A DNA stretch of 64,000 nt from Desertimonas flava (GCF_003426815.1 NZ_QKYK01000005.1:1-64000); one strand, 5' to 3'; positions 16,896-25,375 are shown, counted from the stretch's first letter. The notes: a model not told the origin generated them from the letters alone. Translations and numbers: made by a program.

Positions 16896-16912
16896 TGTCG
16901 GAAACCGTCACG

Positions 16913-16950
16913 CATCGACCCCCGGAAACGTCGCCTCGATTCGCACCGAC
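16913..16950. repeat. Right part of GATCGTG repeat copy B
   Basis: Follows the second 17-bp direct repeat. Reads CATCGACCCCCGGAAACG and then TCGCCTCGATTCGC. It aligns to ATCCAGCCCCCGAAACG and the following bases of copies A and D. Confidence 0.7.
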
Positions 16951-16960
16951 CTCGAGACCC

Positions 16961-17011
16961 CGAGGTTTGTGACGGAGGATGCGACAACCGCAACCGGCGT
17001 CACAAACCTCG
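16961..17011. promoter_or_regulatory. Perfect 14-bp inverted repeat downstream of the IS element
   Basis: CGAGGTTTGTGACG (16961-16974) and CGTCACAAACCTCG (16998-17011) are exact reverse complements around a 23-base spacer. It lies in the otherwise empty gap (16951-17179) before the lipoprotein gene. Function is unknown: terminator stem, operator pair or repeat unit are all possible. Confidence 0.45.
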
Positions 17012-17179
17012 ACCGTCGCGTCGTCAGACCACCGACGGCGGCACTCCAGCTTCACGAGCAGACATCCGTGCCGCAGCACGGCATCACACCCGTCCTGACG
17101 CACAGGTCCAGCACGAGCGCCCGCACACGCGATCAGTGAAGTACGAAAACCGCCGGCCGCCTCTGCCATCATCGGTCGG

Positions 17180-18004
17180 TTGCTGTTCTCCACCCCTCGA
17201 CCTGAACGCGCCGGCCAGCGGCGGCCGCTGACCACCGTCGTCTGCCTGATCGTCGCCATCGCCGTCCTCGCCGGCTGTCAGCTGAACGTCGACGTCGGCG
17301 TGACGGTGAACGCCGACGGCACGGGCGAGGTCGCCGTGACCGCCGTCGTCGACGCCGACGTGGTGGCGCAGGCACCGGGGCTGGCCGGCGCCCTCCAGCT
17401 CGCCGACGCCACCACCGCGGGGTGGGCGGTCGACCCGCCGACGGCAACCGAGGACGGCGGGCTGTCGGTCTCGCTGCGTCACCCGTTCACGTCGGTCGAG
17501 GAGGCGACGAGTCTGCTCAACAGCCTCGGCCCGCCCTTCAGCGGTCTCTCCATCGGCCACGTGATCACCGACGACGACGTCACCGTGACGGTCGCCGGGT
17601 CGCTCTCGCTGCCTGGCGGGACGTTCGACGCCTTCGCCGACGCCGAGCTGGTGGGCGCCGTCGGCGGTGTGCCGTTCGCCGCCCAGCTCGCCGCCGCCGG
17701 GGCGACGCCGGCGTCGTCGATGACCGTCGAGCTGTCGCTGCGCCTCCCGGGCGACGTCGCCGAGACCACCGGCGACGAGCGCGATGGAGCGATCGTCTGG
17801 GAGGCACCGCTCGACGGTTCGGCGGTCGACCTCACGACACGGTCGGTGCTCAGTGCCGGCGGTGGCGGAGGCGGCGGGAGCCTCGTGTCGACGATCGCCC
17901 TCGTGGCCGGCATCGCCTGGCTCGTGGCGGGCGGCGTGCTGATCTGGCGGGTCGTCCAGGCCCGCAACCGTCGCCGCAGCCGGGCGCTACGCCGCTTCTA
18001 CTGA
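17180..18004 (+). CDS. LppM-like membrane lipoprotein
   Basis: 274 residues. The N-terminus has a lipoprotein signal, TTVVCLIVAIAVLAGC, with the lipobox Cys at 33. The following domain (LNVDVGVTVNADGTGEVAVT) matches the start of the LppM/DUF3153 fold found in actinobacterial lipoproteins. A Gly-rich linker (SAGGGGGGGS) is followed by a C-terminal membrane helix (IALVAGIAWLVAGGVLIW) and a basic tail. It is therefore anchored both by lipid and by a helix, with the domain outside. Its function is not established; mycobacterial LppM affects phagosome traffic, but here it is probably an envelope housekeeping protein. TTG start; CATCAT seven bases upstream may be a leaderless -10. Confidence 0.7.
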   Translation: MLFSTPRPERAGQRRPLTTVVCLIVAIAVLAGCQLNVDVGVTVNADGTGEVAVTAVVDADVVAQAPGLAGALQLADATTAGWAVDPPTATEDGGLSVSLRHPFTSVEEATSLLNSLGPPFSGLSIGHVITDDDVTVTVAGSLSLPGGTFDAFADAELVGAVGGVPFAAQLAAAGATPASSMTVELSLRLPGDVAETTGDERDGAIVWEAPLDGSAVDLTTRSVLSAGGGGGGGSLVSTIALVAGIAWLVAGGVLIWRVVQARNRRRSRALRRFY

Positions 18005-18088
18005 CCGCCGAACCGTACCGAACGAAACCGGCCGGTACCGAGCGACCGGCCCCTGCGCTCCGGGCGAAGTCCGGTGCCCCCGAGATGG

Positions 18089-18103
18089 CAGGATCGCGTG
18101 ATG
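18089..18103 (+). promoter_or_regulatory. Leaderless-type -10 element before the SRPBCC gene
   Basis: CAGGAT at 18089-18094, then exactly 6 bases to the ATG at 18101. No ribosome-binding site. Confidence 0.35.
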
Positions 18104-18595
18104 ACCACCGACCGCATCGAAGTGCAGCGCATCATCCGGGCGACGCCGGCGGCGATCTTCAAGGTGTTGGCCGACCCGCAGGGTCACGTCGCCATCGACA
18201 GCTCGGGGATGTTGATGTCGGCGACGGGCGATCCCGTGACCAAGGCCGGCGACAGCTTCGTGGTGCACATGGATCGCGAGTCGCTCAACGACTACCCGCT
18301 CGGTCTGTACGACGTGACGGTGACGATCAAGACGTTCGAGCAGGACCGCGAGATCGCCTGGACCATCCTCGGCCAGATCCGCCCGCAGATCGGCCACGTC
18401 TACGGCTACCGCCTCGAGCCCCACGAGGAGGGCACGCTGGCGACGTCGTACTACGACTGGTCCGAGATCGACCAGACCTGGCGGGACGCCAACATCTTCC
18501 CGGTCGTCCCCGAGTCCGCCCTGCGGGCGACGCTCGGCATCCTGGCCCGTCAGGTACAGCCGCCCCAGGAACCCCGGCCGCCCAAGTCCGACTAG
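18101..18595 (+). CDS. SRPBCC (START/polyketide-cyclase-like) family protein
   Basis: 164 residues with the helix-grip fold pattern: RIEVQRIIRATPAAIFKVLA at the start, a central GLYDVTVTIKTFEQDREIAW strand pair and EEGTLATSYYDWSEI, ending in a long helix (ALRATLGILARQVQPP). Such proteins bind hydrophobic ligands in a cavity; enzymatic or carrier roles vary and none can be assigned. A longer start 27 bases upstream exists, but the ATG at 18101 has the leaderless spacing. Stands alone between the lipoprotein gene and a minus-strand operon. Confidence 0.75.
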   Translation: MTTDRIEVQRIIRATPAAIFKVLADPQGHVAIDSSGMLMSATGDPVTKAGDSFVVHMDRESLNDYPLGLYDVTVTIKTFEQDREIAWTILGQIRPQIGHVYGYRLEPHEEGTLATSYYDWSEIDQTWRDANIFPVVPESALRATLGILARQVQPPQEPRPPKSD

Positions 18596-18605
18596 TGCCG
18601 TGGCC

Positions 18606-18758
18606 ATGAACGGTCGCCTCGTCCACGGCGAGTCGGGGGCGTCGCTGGCAAGGCGCGGCGACGACGTGCCTGCCTTGCCCAACCACGAGGAGCAGCAACG
18701 CAACCAGCGGCGTCATCCGGCCGTCGTGGCGTGCGAACGTTTGTGGTCACGGCTCTAG
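18606..18758 (+). CDS. Possible small basic protein (50 residues)
   Basis: An ATG-to-TAG frame fills the gap between an SRPBCC gene and a convergent gene. It has mostly G or C in third positions and encodes a hydrophilic protein with a LPNHEEQQRNQRRHPAVV stretch. No ribosome-binding site or known motif. Its TAG overlaps the stop of the minus-strand gene. It could equally be non-coding. Confidence 0.2.
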   Translation: MNGRLVHGESGASLARRGDDVPALPNHEEQQRNQRRHPAVVACERLWSRL

Positions 18759-19666
18759 GCGCCGGCGGCGAGCACCGGCGCCTGCCGGGATGCCGTGCCT
18801 GGCGAACCGGCGAGCGCCACACATCGCTCGTAACGACCGGGGAACTCCCGGCGGACCCGCTGTTCGAGACGGGCCACGACTCCCGGCTCGCGCTTGGTGT
18901 CGGCGATCAGGTGCGTGAAGCCGGCCTCGATCGCCGTGGGCTCGTCGCCGGCGGCCGCCCACGTCGGGAACAGATAGCTGATGGGCGTCCGGTGGTGCTC
19001 CACGCACGCGGCCAGCAGGTACTGCTCGAGCGTGATGGTGAGGGCCTGTCGCTCCGGCAAGGCGGCGAGCCCGGCGGCGTTGCCCGGATCACCGATCAGG
19101 CGCAAGCCGGTCTCGGCGTAGTGGCGCAGCAGCCGTACGTCGTTGCCGCCGACGATGCCGCAGCACTCACCTCGAGGCACGACTCCCGGCCGGCGGTACC
19201 AGTCCCACTCGGGTGGCAGCCAGCCGCCGGTGGCGGTGAGGGCCGTCTCGATCAGTTCCGGCTTGTAGTACGTGCTGCCCGGTTCGTAGGCCTCGGGGTT
19301 CTGGGCGAACACCGCCGCGCCGGTCAGCCGGTCGGGCAGGGCGTTCCACAGGAAGACGTCGGGATCGAGGTGGACGAACGGTTCGGACTGCTCGGCGATG
19401 GCGACGAGCTTGCCGACCGTCCACCACGAGCGGTCGGCGGCGCCGAGACGATCGAGCGACAGCGACACGTCGTCGAACTCCAGGCCGAGTCCGTCCACCA
19501 GCAGCTCGGCGCCGACCGCATCGGTGACCAGGGCCGTGGTCTCGTGATGGCGGCGGGCGCACTCGAACGACAGGACCCAGGCCAGGAGGTGGTTGCGCTC
19601 GGTGCCCCAGGCGTTGGCCCGGGCCAAGGCGAACGGGGCGGGCCAGAACGACCAGACGGCTCTCAT
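18755..19666 (-). CDS. DUF6734-like protein, glycosyltransferase-like
   Basis: 303 residues. It opens with MRAVWSFWPAPFALARANAW, as in the DUF6734 family, and contains FVHLDPDVFLWNALPDRL, which has the D-x-D-like VHLDPDVFLW arrangement of glycosyltransferase-A folds, plus ECCGIVGGNDVRLLRHYAET and ITLEQYLLAACVEHH. Similar proteins are annotated only as unknown. It follows the collagen-like gene after a 10-base gap on the same strand, so they are one operon. The ATG at 19666 has GAGGG at suitable distance. A role in glycosylating the partner protein is conceivable but is inference. Confidence 0.55.
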   Translation of the reverse strand: MRAVWSFWPAPFALARANAWGTERNHLLAWVLSFECARRHHETTALVTDAVGAELLVDGLGLEFDDVSLSLDRLGAADRSWWTVGKLVAIAEQSEPFVHLDPDVFLWNALPDRLTGAAVFAQNPEAYEPGSTYYKPELIETALTATGGWLPPEWDWYRRPGVVPRGECCGIVGGNDVRLLRHYAETGLRLIGDPGNAAGLAALPERQALTITLEQYLLAACVEHHRTPISYLFPTWAAAGDEPTAIEAGFTHLIADTKREPGVVARLEQRVRREFPGRYERCVALAGSPGTASRQAPVLAAGA

Positions 19667-19676
19667 GCCGGCGCCC

Positions 19677-22358
19677 TCAGACCAGCGAGGCGCCGACGGC
19701 GGCCACACCCGCGACGCCGACCCCGTAGGAGTACGAGTAGGACGGCATCCCGCGGGGCGGCACCTTCACCGGTTGGCGGGGCGGCGGGTCGGCGGGCAGA
19801 CCTCCGGGGATCGGGCGAAGCTGGCGCTGGGCCGCCCGGGTCGACGCCACCCGCAGCGGTCCGCTGGAGATCGCCTGCGTCTCGAAGGCCACCTCGATGC
19901 GCGTCAGGCCGGAGAAGTCGATGCCGTCGACGTCCTGGAGCTCCCAGTCGCCGGCGACGCCGCGGCCCCACAGGCTGAACGGCGGCTGGGCGCGGGGGTT
20001 GGCCGGCGGAGTGATCCGGGCGACGACGCCGTCGGCCGTCGCCTCGCAGGCCACGTGCACGTGCAACGACGGGCTGGTCATCGATTTGATCACCCCGTCG
20101 CGGCGACGCACCACGCTGCGCCCGAGCTGGCGAAGGCGGATCGACTGGGTCGCGGCACCGACGCCGGCGACGGCCTCGGTGACGATGGAGGCGCCGCGCA
20201 GCACGATCGTCACGCCGTCGAACTTCACTTCGTGGAGCTGCGAGCCGTCCTCCTCGAAGAGGTCCTCGATCGCGATCGAGAACCCCATCCGTCCCGACGC
20301 CCGCAGCGGACCGAGCAGCGCGGCGTCGGTCGTCGAGAACGACAGCGTGACGGGGCTGCGGCTCTGGCCGCTGGTGTTCTCGAGTTCCTCGACGAGGCCC
20401 GACCAGGCGATCAGCTGGGGCGCCCGGGCGTCGAGGTCGTCGGCGATGCGCTTGAGCCGGTCGCGGACCGGCAGGATGCGGTCGATGTCGGGGTGGAGAT
20501 AGCCGGCGTCATGTCGCACGGGAGCCACGGGGTCCTGGGCGAAGTAGATCTCGCGGGCCCGCTGTGTGCGGAAGACGTCGGCCGACAGCGCATCGAGCAG
20601 CCGACGGACGGCGACGAGGATTCGTTCGACCGCGGCGTCGGCGCTCACCGTGATGCCGTTGCGGATGTCGGCGGCCAGCTTGTCGGCGGCGGCGATGTCG
20701 GCGTTGATGCCACCGATCTCGGCGACCGCCGCGGTGACGCCGAGCTGGGCCTCCTTCTCCATCTGCGTATTGAGAGCGACCTGCCGCTGTTGGAGGAGGC
20801 TCTCGCGCTGGGCTTCGGCGAGCTTGGCCACCAGCGGATCGGAGTGGGTGGCTTTGATGCTGTCGAGGTCGGCGATCAAGGCGCCGATGTCGAAGATCGA
20901 CTTGCCCGCCTGACCGACCTCCTTGATGCTCTTCACGAACGGCTTGAAGTCCGAGCTCGACAGGGCCTTGCTGACGTCGCCGACGAGGTCGAAGAGGTCG
21001 GTCGACGTCGAGCCGATCTCGCTCAGCGCGGCGAAGCCGCTGCCGATCTGAGCGAATGCGCCGACCCCCGTGGACACGCCGATCGCCGCACCGGCGACCT
21101 TGCTGCCGACGTCGATGACCTGCTTCATCAGGGCGAACGGGCCGGAGTTGGCGGCGTTGTTGGCCTCGATCTGGGTCCGGAGCCCGCTGATCTGGCCGTC
21201 GATGTTCTTGGCTCGCGCCTTGGCGAGGTCGGTCCCCGACACGGCGGTCTTCACGGCCTCCTGGGCGTGGGTCTTGCGGGCGTCGGCGGCACCGAGGGCG
21301 TTGCGGCTCTTGTCGGCCTGCAGGGTGACCGTCGAGGCGATCGTCGATTGGACGTCGCCTCCCGTGGCGATCGTCTGGGCCCGTCCGAGCAGGTCGAGGG
21401 CCGCATCGAGGAAAGCGCCGCTGCGCTGCGCGGCGAAGGCGACATCGGGGACGACATCGAGATCGCGGGGCACACCGGAATACGTCACGTGCTCGAACAG
21501 TTGCTGGAGCAGGACCCGGGCGCGCGGGGCGAAGGGATCGCTGCCCGGCCGCTTGAGAAGCACCTCGAGGTGACGCCTCGCGGCAGCGAGGGAGTCGACG
21601 GTTCCTCTGCGGTACTCGTACTCGGCGACCCGTAGGCGGTGACCGGACCAGGTGGTGGCGATCCCGGGTGCGGCGAACTCGGCCGCCCAGCGCGCCCACA
21701 GCTCGGCGGGGTTGGCGAAGGGCCGACGTTCGGCGAGGCCCGCGCGACCCGGCGTGCCTGCCGGACCGGGCTTGCCGTTCGGGGCCTTGGGCACACCGAG
21801 GTCTTCGTAGCCCGCGCCGCCCTTGCCGCCGGCGCCACCCGGGCCGCCGGCGCCGCCTGGGGCAGCGACGCCCGGCGACACCGATGCCGTGGCGAACCAG
21901 ACGCGCACGGTGCCGCCGTCCTCACCGGGTCCGCCCGGCTGGCCGTTCTTGCCGGCGGTCGGCGGGCTGACCAGCCGCGGTTCGCGGATGTCCGGATCGG
22001 AGGGATCGGCGATGACCATGCGGACCTTGGCGGGCAGCCCATTGGCGCCGGGCGCACCTTGCGCGCCGCGACGCCCGCGACGGGTGACCACGAGCGGTCC
22101 TTCGATGCGCTCGGCGGCGATGCGCACGGTCCGCTTCCCCGAGTCCGGGATGTCGAAGGACTGTGGGCCCGCCACGAAGAGCTTGTCGGCGGCCAGGTTG
22201 AGGTTGCGGTCGGGGACGGACTGCACCGTCATCTCGCGGGCGCACACCGTGAGCGTCTCCGTGCTCCCGAGACCCAGCTGGGCGTAGGTGCGGTCGAGAC
22301 CGGCGGCGCTGACGCCGTCGCGGCGGATGATCACGGTGTCGAAGAACAGAGCGGGCAT
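19677..22358 (-). CDS. Large unknown protein: collagen-like segments, long helical core, C-terminal beta domain
   Basis: 893 residues, unrecognised as a whole. Residues 1-90 look beta-rich. Four Gly-rich collagen-like stretches follow (about 95-110, 136-149, 168-183, 194-208, e.g. GGAGGPGGAGGKGGAG). Residues about 330-620 are helical: coiled-coil-like helices surround a long apolar Gly/Ala segment (SKVAGAAIGVSTGVGAFAQI). About 650-830 is beta-rich (VTLSFSTTDAALLGPLRAS, MGFSIAIEDLFEEDG), then a Pro-rich tail and PSYSYSYGVGVAGVAAVG. No signal peptide. The helical plan with an apolar centre recalls alpha-pore-forming and Tc-toxin-type proteins, but this is a weak structural analogy. GAGGAG lies 6 bases before the ATG. 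It is followed by the DUF6734-like gene; disA is 122 bases upstream. Confidence 0.6.
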   Translation of the reverse strand: MPALFFDTVIIRRDGVSAAGLDRTYAQLGLGSTETLTVCAREMTVQSVPDRNLNLAADKLFVAGPQSFDIPDSGKRTVRIAAERIEGPLVVTRRGRRGAQGAPGANGLPAKVRMVIADPSDPDIREPRLVSPPTAGKNGQPGGPGEDGGTVRVWFATASVSPGVAAPGGAGGPGGAGGKGGAGYEDLGVPKAPNGKPGPAGTPGRAGLAERRPFANPAELWARWAAEFAAPGIATTWSGHRLRVAEYEYRRGTVDSLAAARRHLEVLLKRPGSDPFAPRARVLLQQLFEHVTYSGVPRDLDVVPDVAFAAQRSGAFLDAALDLLGRAQTIATGGDVQSTIASTVTLQADKSRNALGAADARKTHAQEAVKTAVSGTDLAKARAKNIDGQISGLRTQIEANNAANSGPFALMKQVIDVGSKVAGAAIGVSTGVGAFAQIGSGFAALSEIGSTSTDLFDLVGDVSKALSSSDFKPFVKSIKEVGQAGKSIFDIGALIADLDSIKATHSDPLVAKLAEAQRESLLQQRQVALNTQMEKEAQLGVTAAVAEIGGINADIAAADKLAADIRNGITVSADAAVERILVAVRRLLDALSADVFRTQRAREIYFAQDPVAPVRHDAGYLHPDIDRILPVRDRLKRIADDLDARAPQLIAWSGLVEELENTSGQSRSPVTLSFSTTDAALLGPLRASGRMGFSIAIEDLFEEDGSQLHEVKFDGVTIVLRGASIVTEAVAGVGAATQSIRLRQLGRSVVRRRDGVIKSMTSPSLHVHVACEATADGVVARITPPANPRAQPPFSLWGRGVAGDWELQDVDGIDFSGLTRIEVAFETQAISSGPLRVASTRAAQRQLRPIPGGLPADPPPRQPVKVPPRGMPSYSYSYGVGVAGVAAVGASLV

Positions 22359-22480
22359 GGGAATCTCCTCGGCGGTGGGGACGACCCGACGAGTGTTCTC
22401 AGACCGGCGCGGACCGCGCTTGGAGACGACCGGGAGAACCTCTGGAGATCGCCGGGCCAGCCGGCTCAGGCGCCCGCGGC

Positions 22481-23566
22481 TTACGAGTACTGGTCGAGGA
22501 TCGCCGACTCGGTGACTCGCTGCAGCGTCTCTTTGATCGAGATCGCCAGCTCGCCGTCGACGCCGTCGATGGCCATCAGGTCGCCGACCGTCGCTCGCTG
22601 GAGGCGGGCGAGGCCGCCGAAGTGGTCGGCGATCTTCGACGCCGAGTCCTCGGGCAGCGTGTGCACCCGGTTGAGCAGGCGCAGTCCCTTGGGCGCGACG
22701 TCCTGGTCGAGGTCGCCGACCGACATGCGGTCGCCGTCGCCCCGGAACATCGCGGCGGCCGACTTGACGTCGAGCACCTCGTCGTCGGACAGCGTGGCCA
22801 TGGCGGCCAGCGTGTCGGCGGCCGATCGGCCGGGCGGCAGGTAGTCGGCGACGACCAGCTCGAGCTCGGCATCGATGTCGCCGTAGAGCTCGTCGAGCTG
22901 CAGACGCAGCAGCCGGGCCTCGACACCGAGCTCGATGATCATCGTCTCGATCTCCTCGGCGATGCGGTTGACCATCTCACCGCGCTGCACGACGGTGACG
23001 ACATCGCGGAGCGAGGCGGCGTCCTCGAGCTCGGCCGACGTGAGGTTGAGCAGGGCGTCCTCGAGCTTCACCTTGTAGCGCTCGAGCGTCTGCAGGGCCT
23101 GGTTGGCCCGGTCGAGCAGGCGGCTGATGTCCTGCAGCATGTGCTTGGAGCCGCCGGCGTAGAGGTTGATGACGCCCATCTCCTCGCTGGCCGACACGAC
23201 GGGCACGCCGAGCGACCGAGCGACGCGCTCGGCGGTGCGGTGGCGGGTGCCGGTCTCGCTGGTGGGCACCGTCGGGTCGGGAACGAGGTGGACGTTGGCC
23301 CGGGCGATGCGGTCGCAGTTGGCGGACACGATGATGGCCCCGTCCATCTTGGCCAGCTCGGAGAGCCGCTGCGGGCTGTAGGGGGCGTCGACGAGGAAGC
23401 CGCCCGAGCAGATGGCGAGCACCTCGGGGCCGTCGTCGATGACGAGCAGGGCCCCGGCCTTGGCCCGCACGACCCGGTCGAGCCCGGCGCGAAGCGGCGT
23501 ACCGGGTGCGACCAGGCCCAGCGCATCACGCATCCCGTCGTTGGCCGGGCGATAGCGGATGGGCAT
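22481..23566 (-). CDS. disA: DNA integrity scanning diadenylate cyclase
   Basis: 361 residues, the normal DisA length. The N-terminal DAC domain has the DGA motif (KMDGAIIV, Asp75-Ala77) and the RHR motif (GTRHRTAER, 108-110) needed to make cyclic di-AMP from two ATP. A helical linker and a C-terminal helix-hairpin-helix DNA-binding domain (RATVGDLMAIDGVDGELAIS) follow. It scans DNA for branched structures and signals with c-di-AMP. It lies 76 bases downstream of radA in the same direction, the usual pairing. TAGAAT six bases before the ATG suggests an additional own leaderless promoter. Confidence 0.95.
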   Translation of the reverse strand: MPIRYRPANDGMRDALGLVAPGTPLRAGLDRVVRAKAGALLVIDDGPEVLAICSGGFLVDAPYSPQRLSELAKMDGAIIVSANCDRIARANVHLVPDPTVPTSETGTRHRTAERVARSLGVPVVSASEEMGVINLYAGGSKHMLQDISRLLDRANQALQTLERYKVKLEDALLNLTSAELEDAASLRDVVTVVQRGEMVNRIAEEIETMIIELGVEARLLRLQLDELYGDIDAELELVVADYLPPGRSAADTLAAMATLSDDEVLDVKSAAAMFRGDGDRMSVGDLDQDVAPKGLRLLNRVHTLPEDSASKIADHFGGLARLQRATVGDLMAIDGVDGELAISIKETLQRVTESAILDQYS

Positions 23567-23578
23567 GGCCCGATTCTA
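23567..23578 (-). promoter_or_regulatory. Leaderless-type -10 element before disA
   Basis: On the minus strand TAGAAT (23578-23573) is followed by exactly 6 bases and the disA ATG. This is the best -10 match among the leaderless candidates in the window. Confidence 0.55.
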
Positions 23579-23642
23579 CGAGCCCGCCGGGGCCGCCCGG
23601 TGCGGTCGGAGCCGATTCGGCCGCTTGGAAGTGAACCTGGCG

Positions 23643-25076
23643 TCAGCCGGAGCGAACGGCCAGCGCCGCGGGCATGACGACGGAGACGGCGGCGCCGATG
23701 GTGTCGACGGCGATGTTGTGAATGCCGTCGACCGTCGGGGCGTCGCGAGGGACGAGTGCCCGCCGGTAGCCGAGGCGGGCGGCCTCCGCCAGGCGCCGCG
23801 GGGTCTGGGCGACGCGGCGGATCTCGCCGCCGAGACCGATCTCACCGATGGCGACGGTGTCGCGGGGGACCGACTGGTCGGCGATTGCCCCGACCACGGC
23901 GAGCGCCACGCCGAGGTCGGTGCCCGGTTCATCGACCTTGGCGCCCCCGACCGTGGATGCGTAGACGTCGAGATTGGTGCTGGGCATGTGGAGCCGCTTG
24001 TCGATGACGGCGAGCAGCATCGCGAGGCGGCTGTTGTCGAGGCCCTGGGCGTGACGCCGGCCGAAGGCGTTCGGCGGGATCGACACGGTGAGCGCCTGGA
24101 TCTCGACGAGGAGCGGGCGCTGGCCCTCCATCGCCGGCACGACGACCGATCCCGACACGCCCTTGGCGCCGTCGGACAGGAACAGGTGCGACGGGTCGGG
24201 CACGCCCTCGAGCCCCTCGCCGGTCATCTCGAACAGCCCGAGCTCGTTGGTGGAGCCGAAGCGGTGCTTGACGGCTCGCATCAGGCGCAGCGCATGGTGT
24301 CGCTCGCCCTCGAACGACAGCACGGTGTCGACGACGTGCTCGAGCGCACGCGGACCGGCGAGCGACCCCTCCTTGGTGACGTGGCCGACGAGGATGACGG
24401 CCACACCGCGGCGCTTGGCCTCGGACACGAGCTGCTGGGCGCACTCGCGCACCTGGTTGGGCGACCCGGGCGACGAGGCGATGCGCTCGTCGGCGATGGT
24501 CTGGATGCTGTCGATGACGGCCAGCGTGGGCTGCACCTCGTCGAGAGCGGCGATGATGCCCCGCATCGACGTCTCGGCGGCGATCCACAGGTGCTCGGCG
24601 GCGCCGTGGCCCAACCGCTCGGCCCGGGCCTTCACCTGCTGCGGGCTCTCCTCGCCGCTGACGTACAGCACCGGCCCTGGCCAGCCGGCAGCCAGCTGGA
24701 GGACGAGCGTGCTCTTGCCGATGCCCGGCTCGCCACCGAGCAGCGTGACCGAACCGGCGACGAGCCCGCCTCGTCGTTGCGCCTGCGGATCGCCGGAGCT
24801 GCCGAGCACACGGTCGAGCTCGTCGATGCCGGTGGGCTGCGCCGCCGCCGACGCGGCATCGACGGCGTCGAGGCGGGTGAGCGGGGCGATCGCCGGTTGG
24901 ACGCGAGCCGCCGGAGCGGACGGCTCGACGGTCTCCTCCACGAGGCTGTTCCAGGCGCCGCACGTGGAGCACTGGCCGACCCACTTGGAGTGCGGCGTGC
25001 CGCACTCGACGCAGGACAGCACGGTGGTGGTGCGGCTGGCCCGACCGGCTCGGCCCGGGCGCTCGGCGATCGACAT
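23643..25076 (-). CDS. radA: DNA repair protein RadA
   Basis: 477 residues. An N-terminal zinc finger (SCVECGTPHSKWVGQCSTCG, Cys22/25/36/39) precedes the RecA-like ATPase with Walker A LLGGEPGIGKSTLVLQ (about 115-122) and Walker B LAVIDSIQT. The RadA-specific motif reads KHRFG rather than KNRFG. The C-terminal Lon-like domain (GSVVVPAMEGQRPLLVEIQA, then YASTVGGAKVDEPGTDLG) is complete. It drives branch migration in recombination and supports DisA-linked repair. Start ATG 25076 or GTG 25091; the latter has TAGCAC five bases upstream, so a leaderless start is possible. Confidence 0.93.
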   Translation of the reverse strand: MSIAERPGRAGRASRTTTVLSCVECGTPHSKWVGQCSTCGAWNSLVEETVEPSAPAARVQPAIAPLTRLDAVDAASAAAQPTGIDELDRVLGSSGDPQAQRRGGLVAGSVTLLGGEPGIGKSTLVLQLAAGWPGPVLYVSGEESPQQVKARAERLGHGAAEHLWIAAETSMRGIIAALDEVQPTLAVIDSIQTIADERIASSPGSPNQVRECAQQLVSEAKRRGVAVILVGHVTKEGSLAGPRALEHVVDTVLSFEGERHHALRLMRAVKHRFGSTNELGLFEMTGEGLEGVPDPSHLFLSDGAKGVSGSVVVPAMEGQRPLLVEIQALTVSIPPNAFGRRHAQGLDNSRLAMLLAVIDKRLHMPSTNLDVYASTVGGAKVDEPGTDLGVALAVVGAIADQSVPRDTVAIGEIGLGGEIRRVAQTPRRLAEAARLGYRRALVPRDAPTVDGIHNIAVDTIGAAVSVVMPAALAVRSG

Positions 25077-25112
25077 GGGCCCATCATGCACGAGCGGTGC
25101 TACAGAGTTCTC

Positions 25113-25179
25113 TCATCCGAGTACCGAACGGCCCGATTCGGGACCCTCCATACTCGGGCGACCTTCAGTACTCGGATGA
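25113..25179. repeat. CCGAGT hairpin element, copy 1
   Basis: Ends TCATCCGAGTAC and GTACTCGGATGA are perfect 12-bp reverse complements around 43 bases. Lies in the divergent gap between radA and an acyl-CoA synthetase. Relatives at 41987, 49934 and 55083 keep the stem with paired base changes. Confidence 0.7.
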
Positions 25180-25191
25180 AAGGACGGGCGG

Positions 25192-25365
25192 GTAGGCGAC
25201 CGAGCGCCAGCGAGGGAGCCGGCACACGCGGCCTGCGTGGCCGAGGAACGCAACACGCACGGCGAGATCCAGCGAGCGAAGCGAGCTCCCCGAGGTCCGA
25301 GCGCGTAGGCGACCGAGCGCCAGCGAGGGAGCCGGCACACGCGGCCTGCGTGGCCGGGGAACGCA
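25192..25365. repeat. 61-bp direct repeat pair
   Basis: 25192-25252 and 25305-25365 are identical except one A/G difference. They start GTAGGCGACCGAGCG, include GGAGCCGGCACACGCGG and end GGAACGCA, with a 52-base spacer containing AGCGAGCGAAGCGAGCT. The region upstream of the acyl-CoA synthetase holds nothing else. Confidence 0.85.
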
Positions 25366-25375
25366 CAGCCAGCGC

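Noticed and set aside
25192-25365. CRISPR array or att sites formed by the 61-bp direct repeats
   Set aside because: Only two copies, longer than CRISPR repeats, no cas genes and no integrase nearby.
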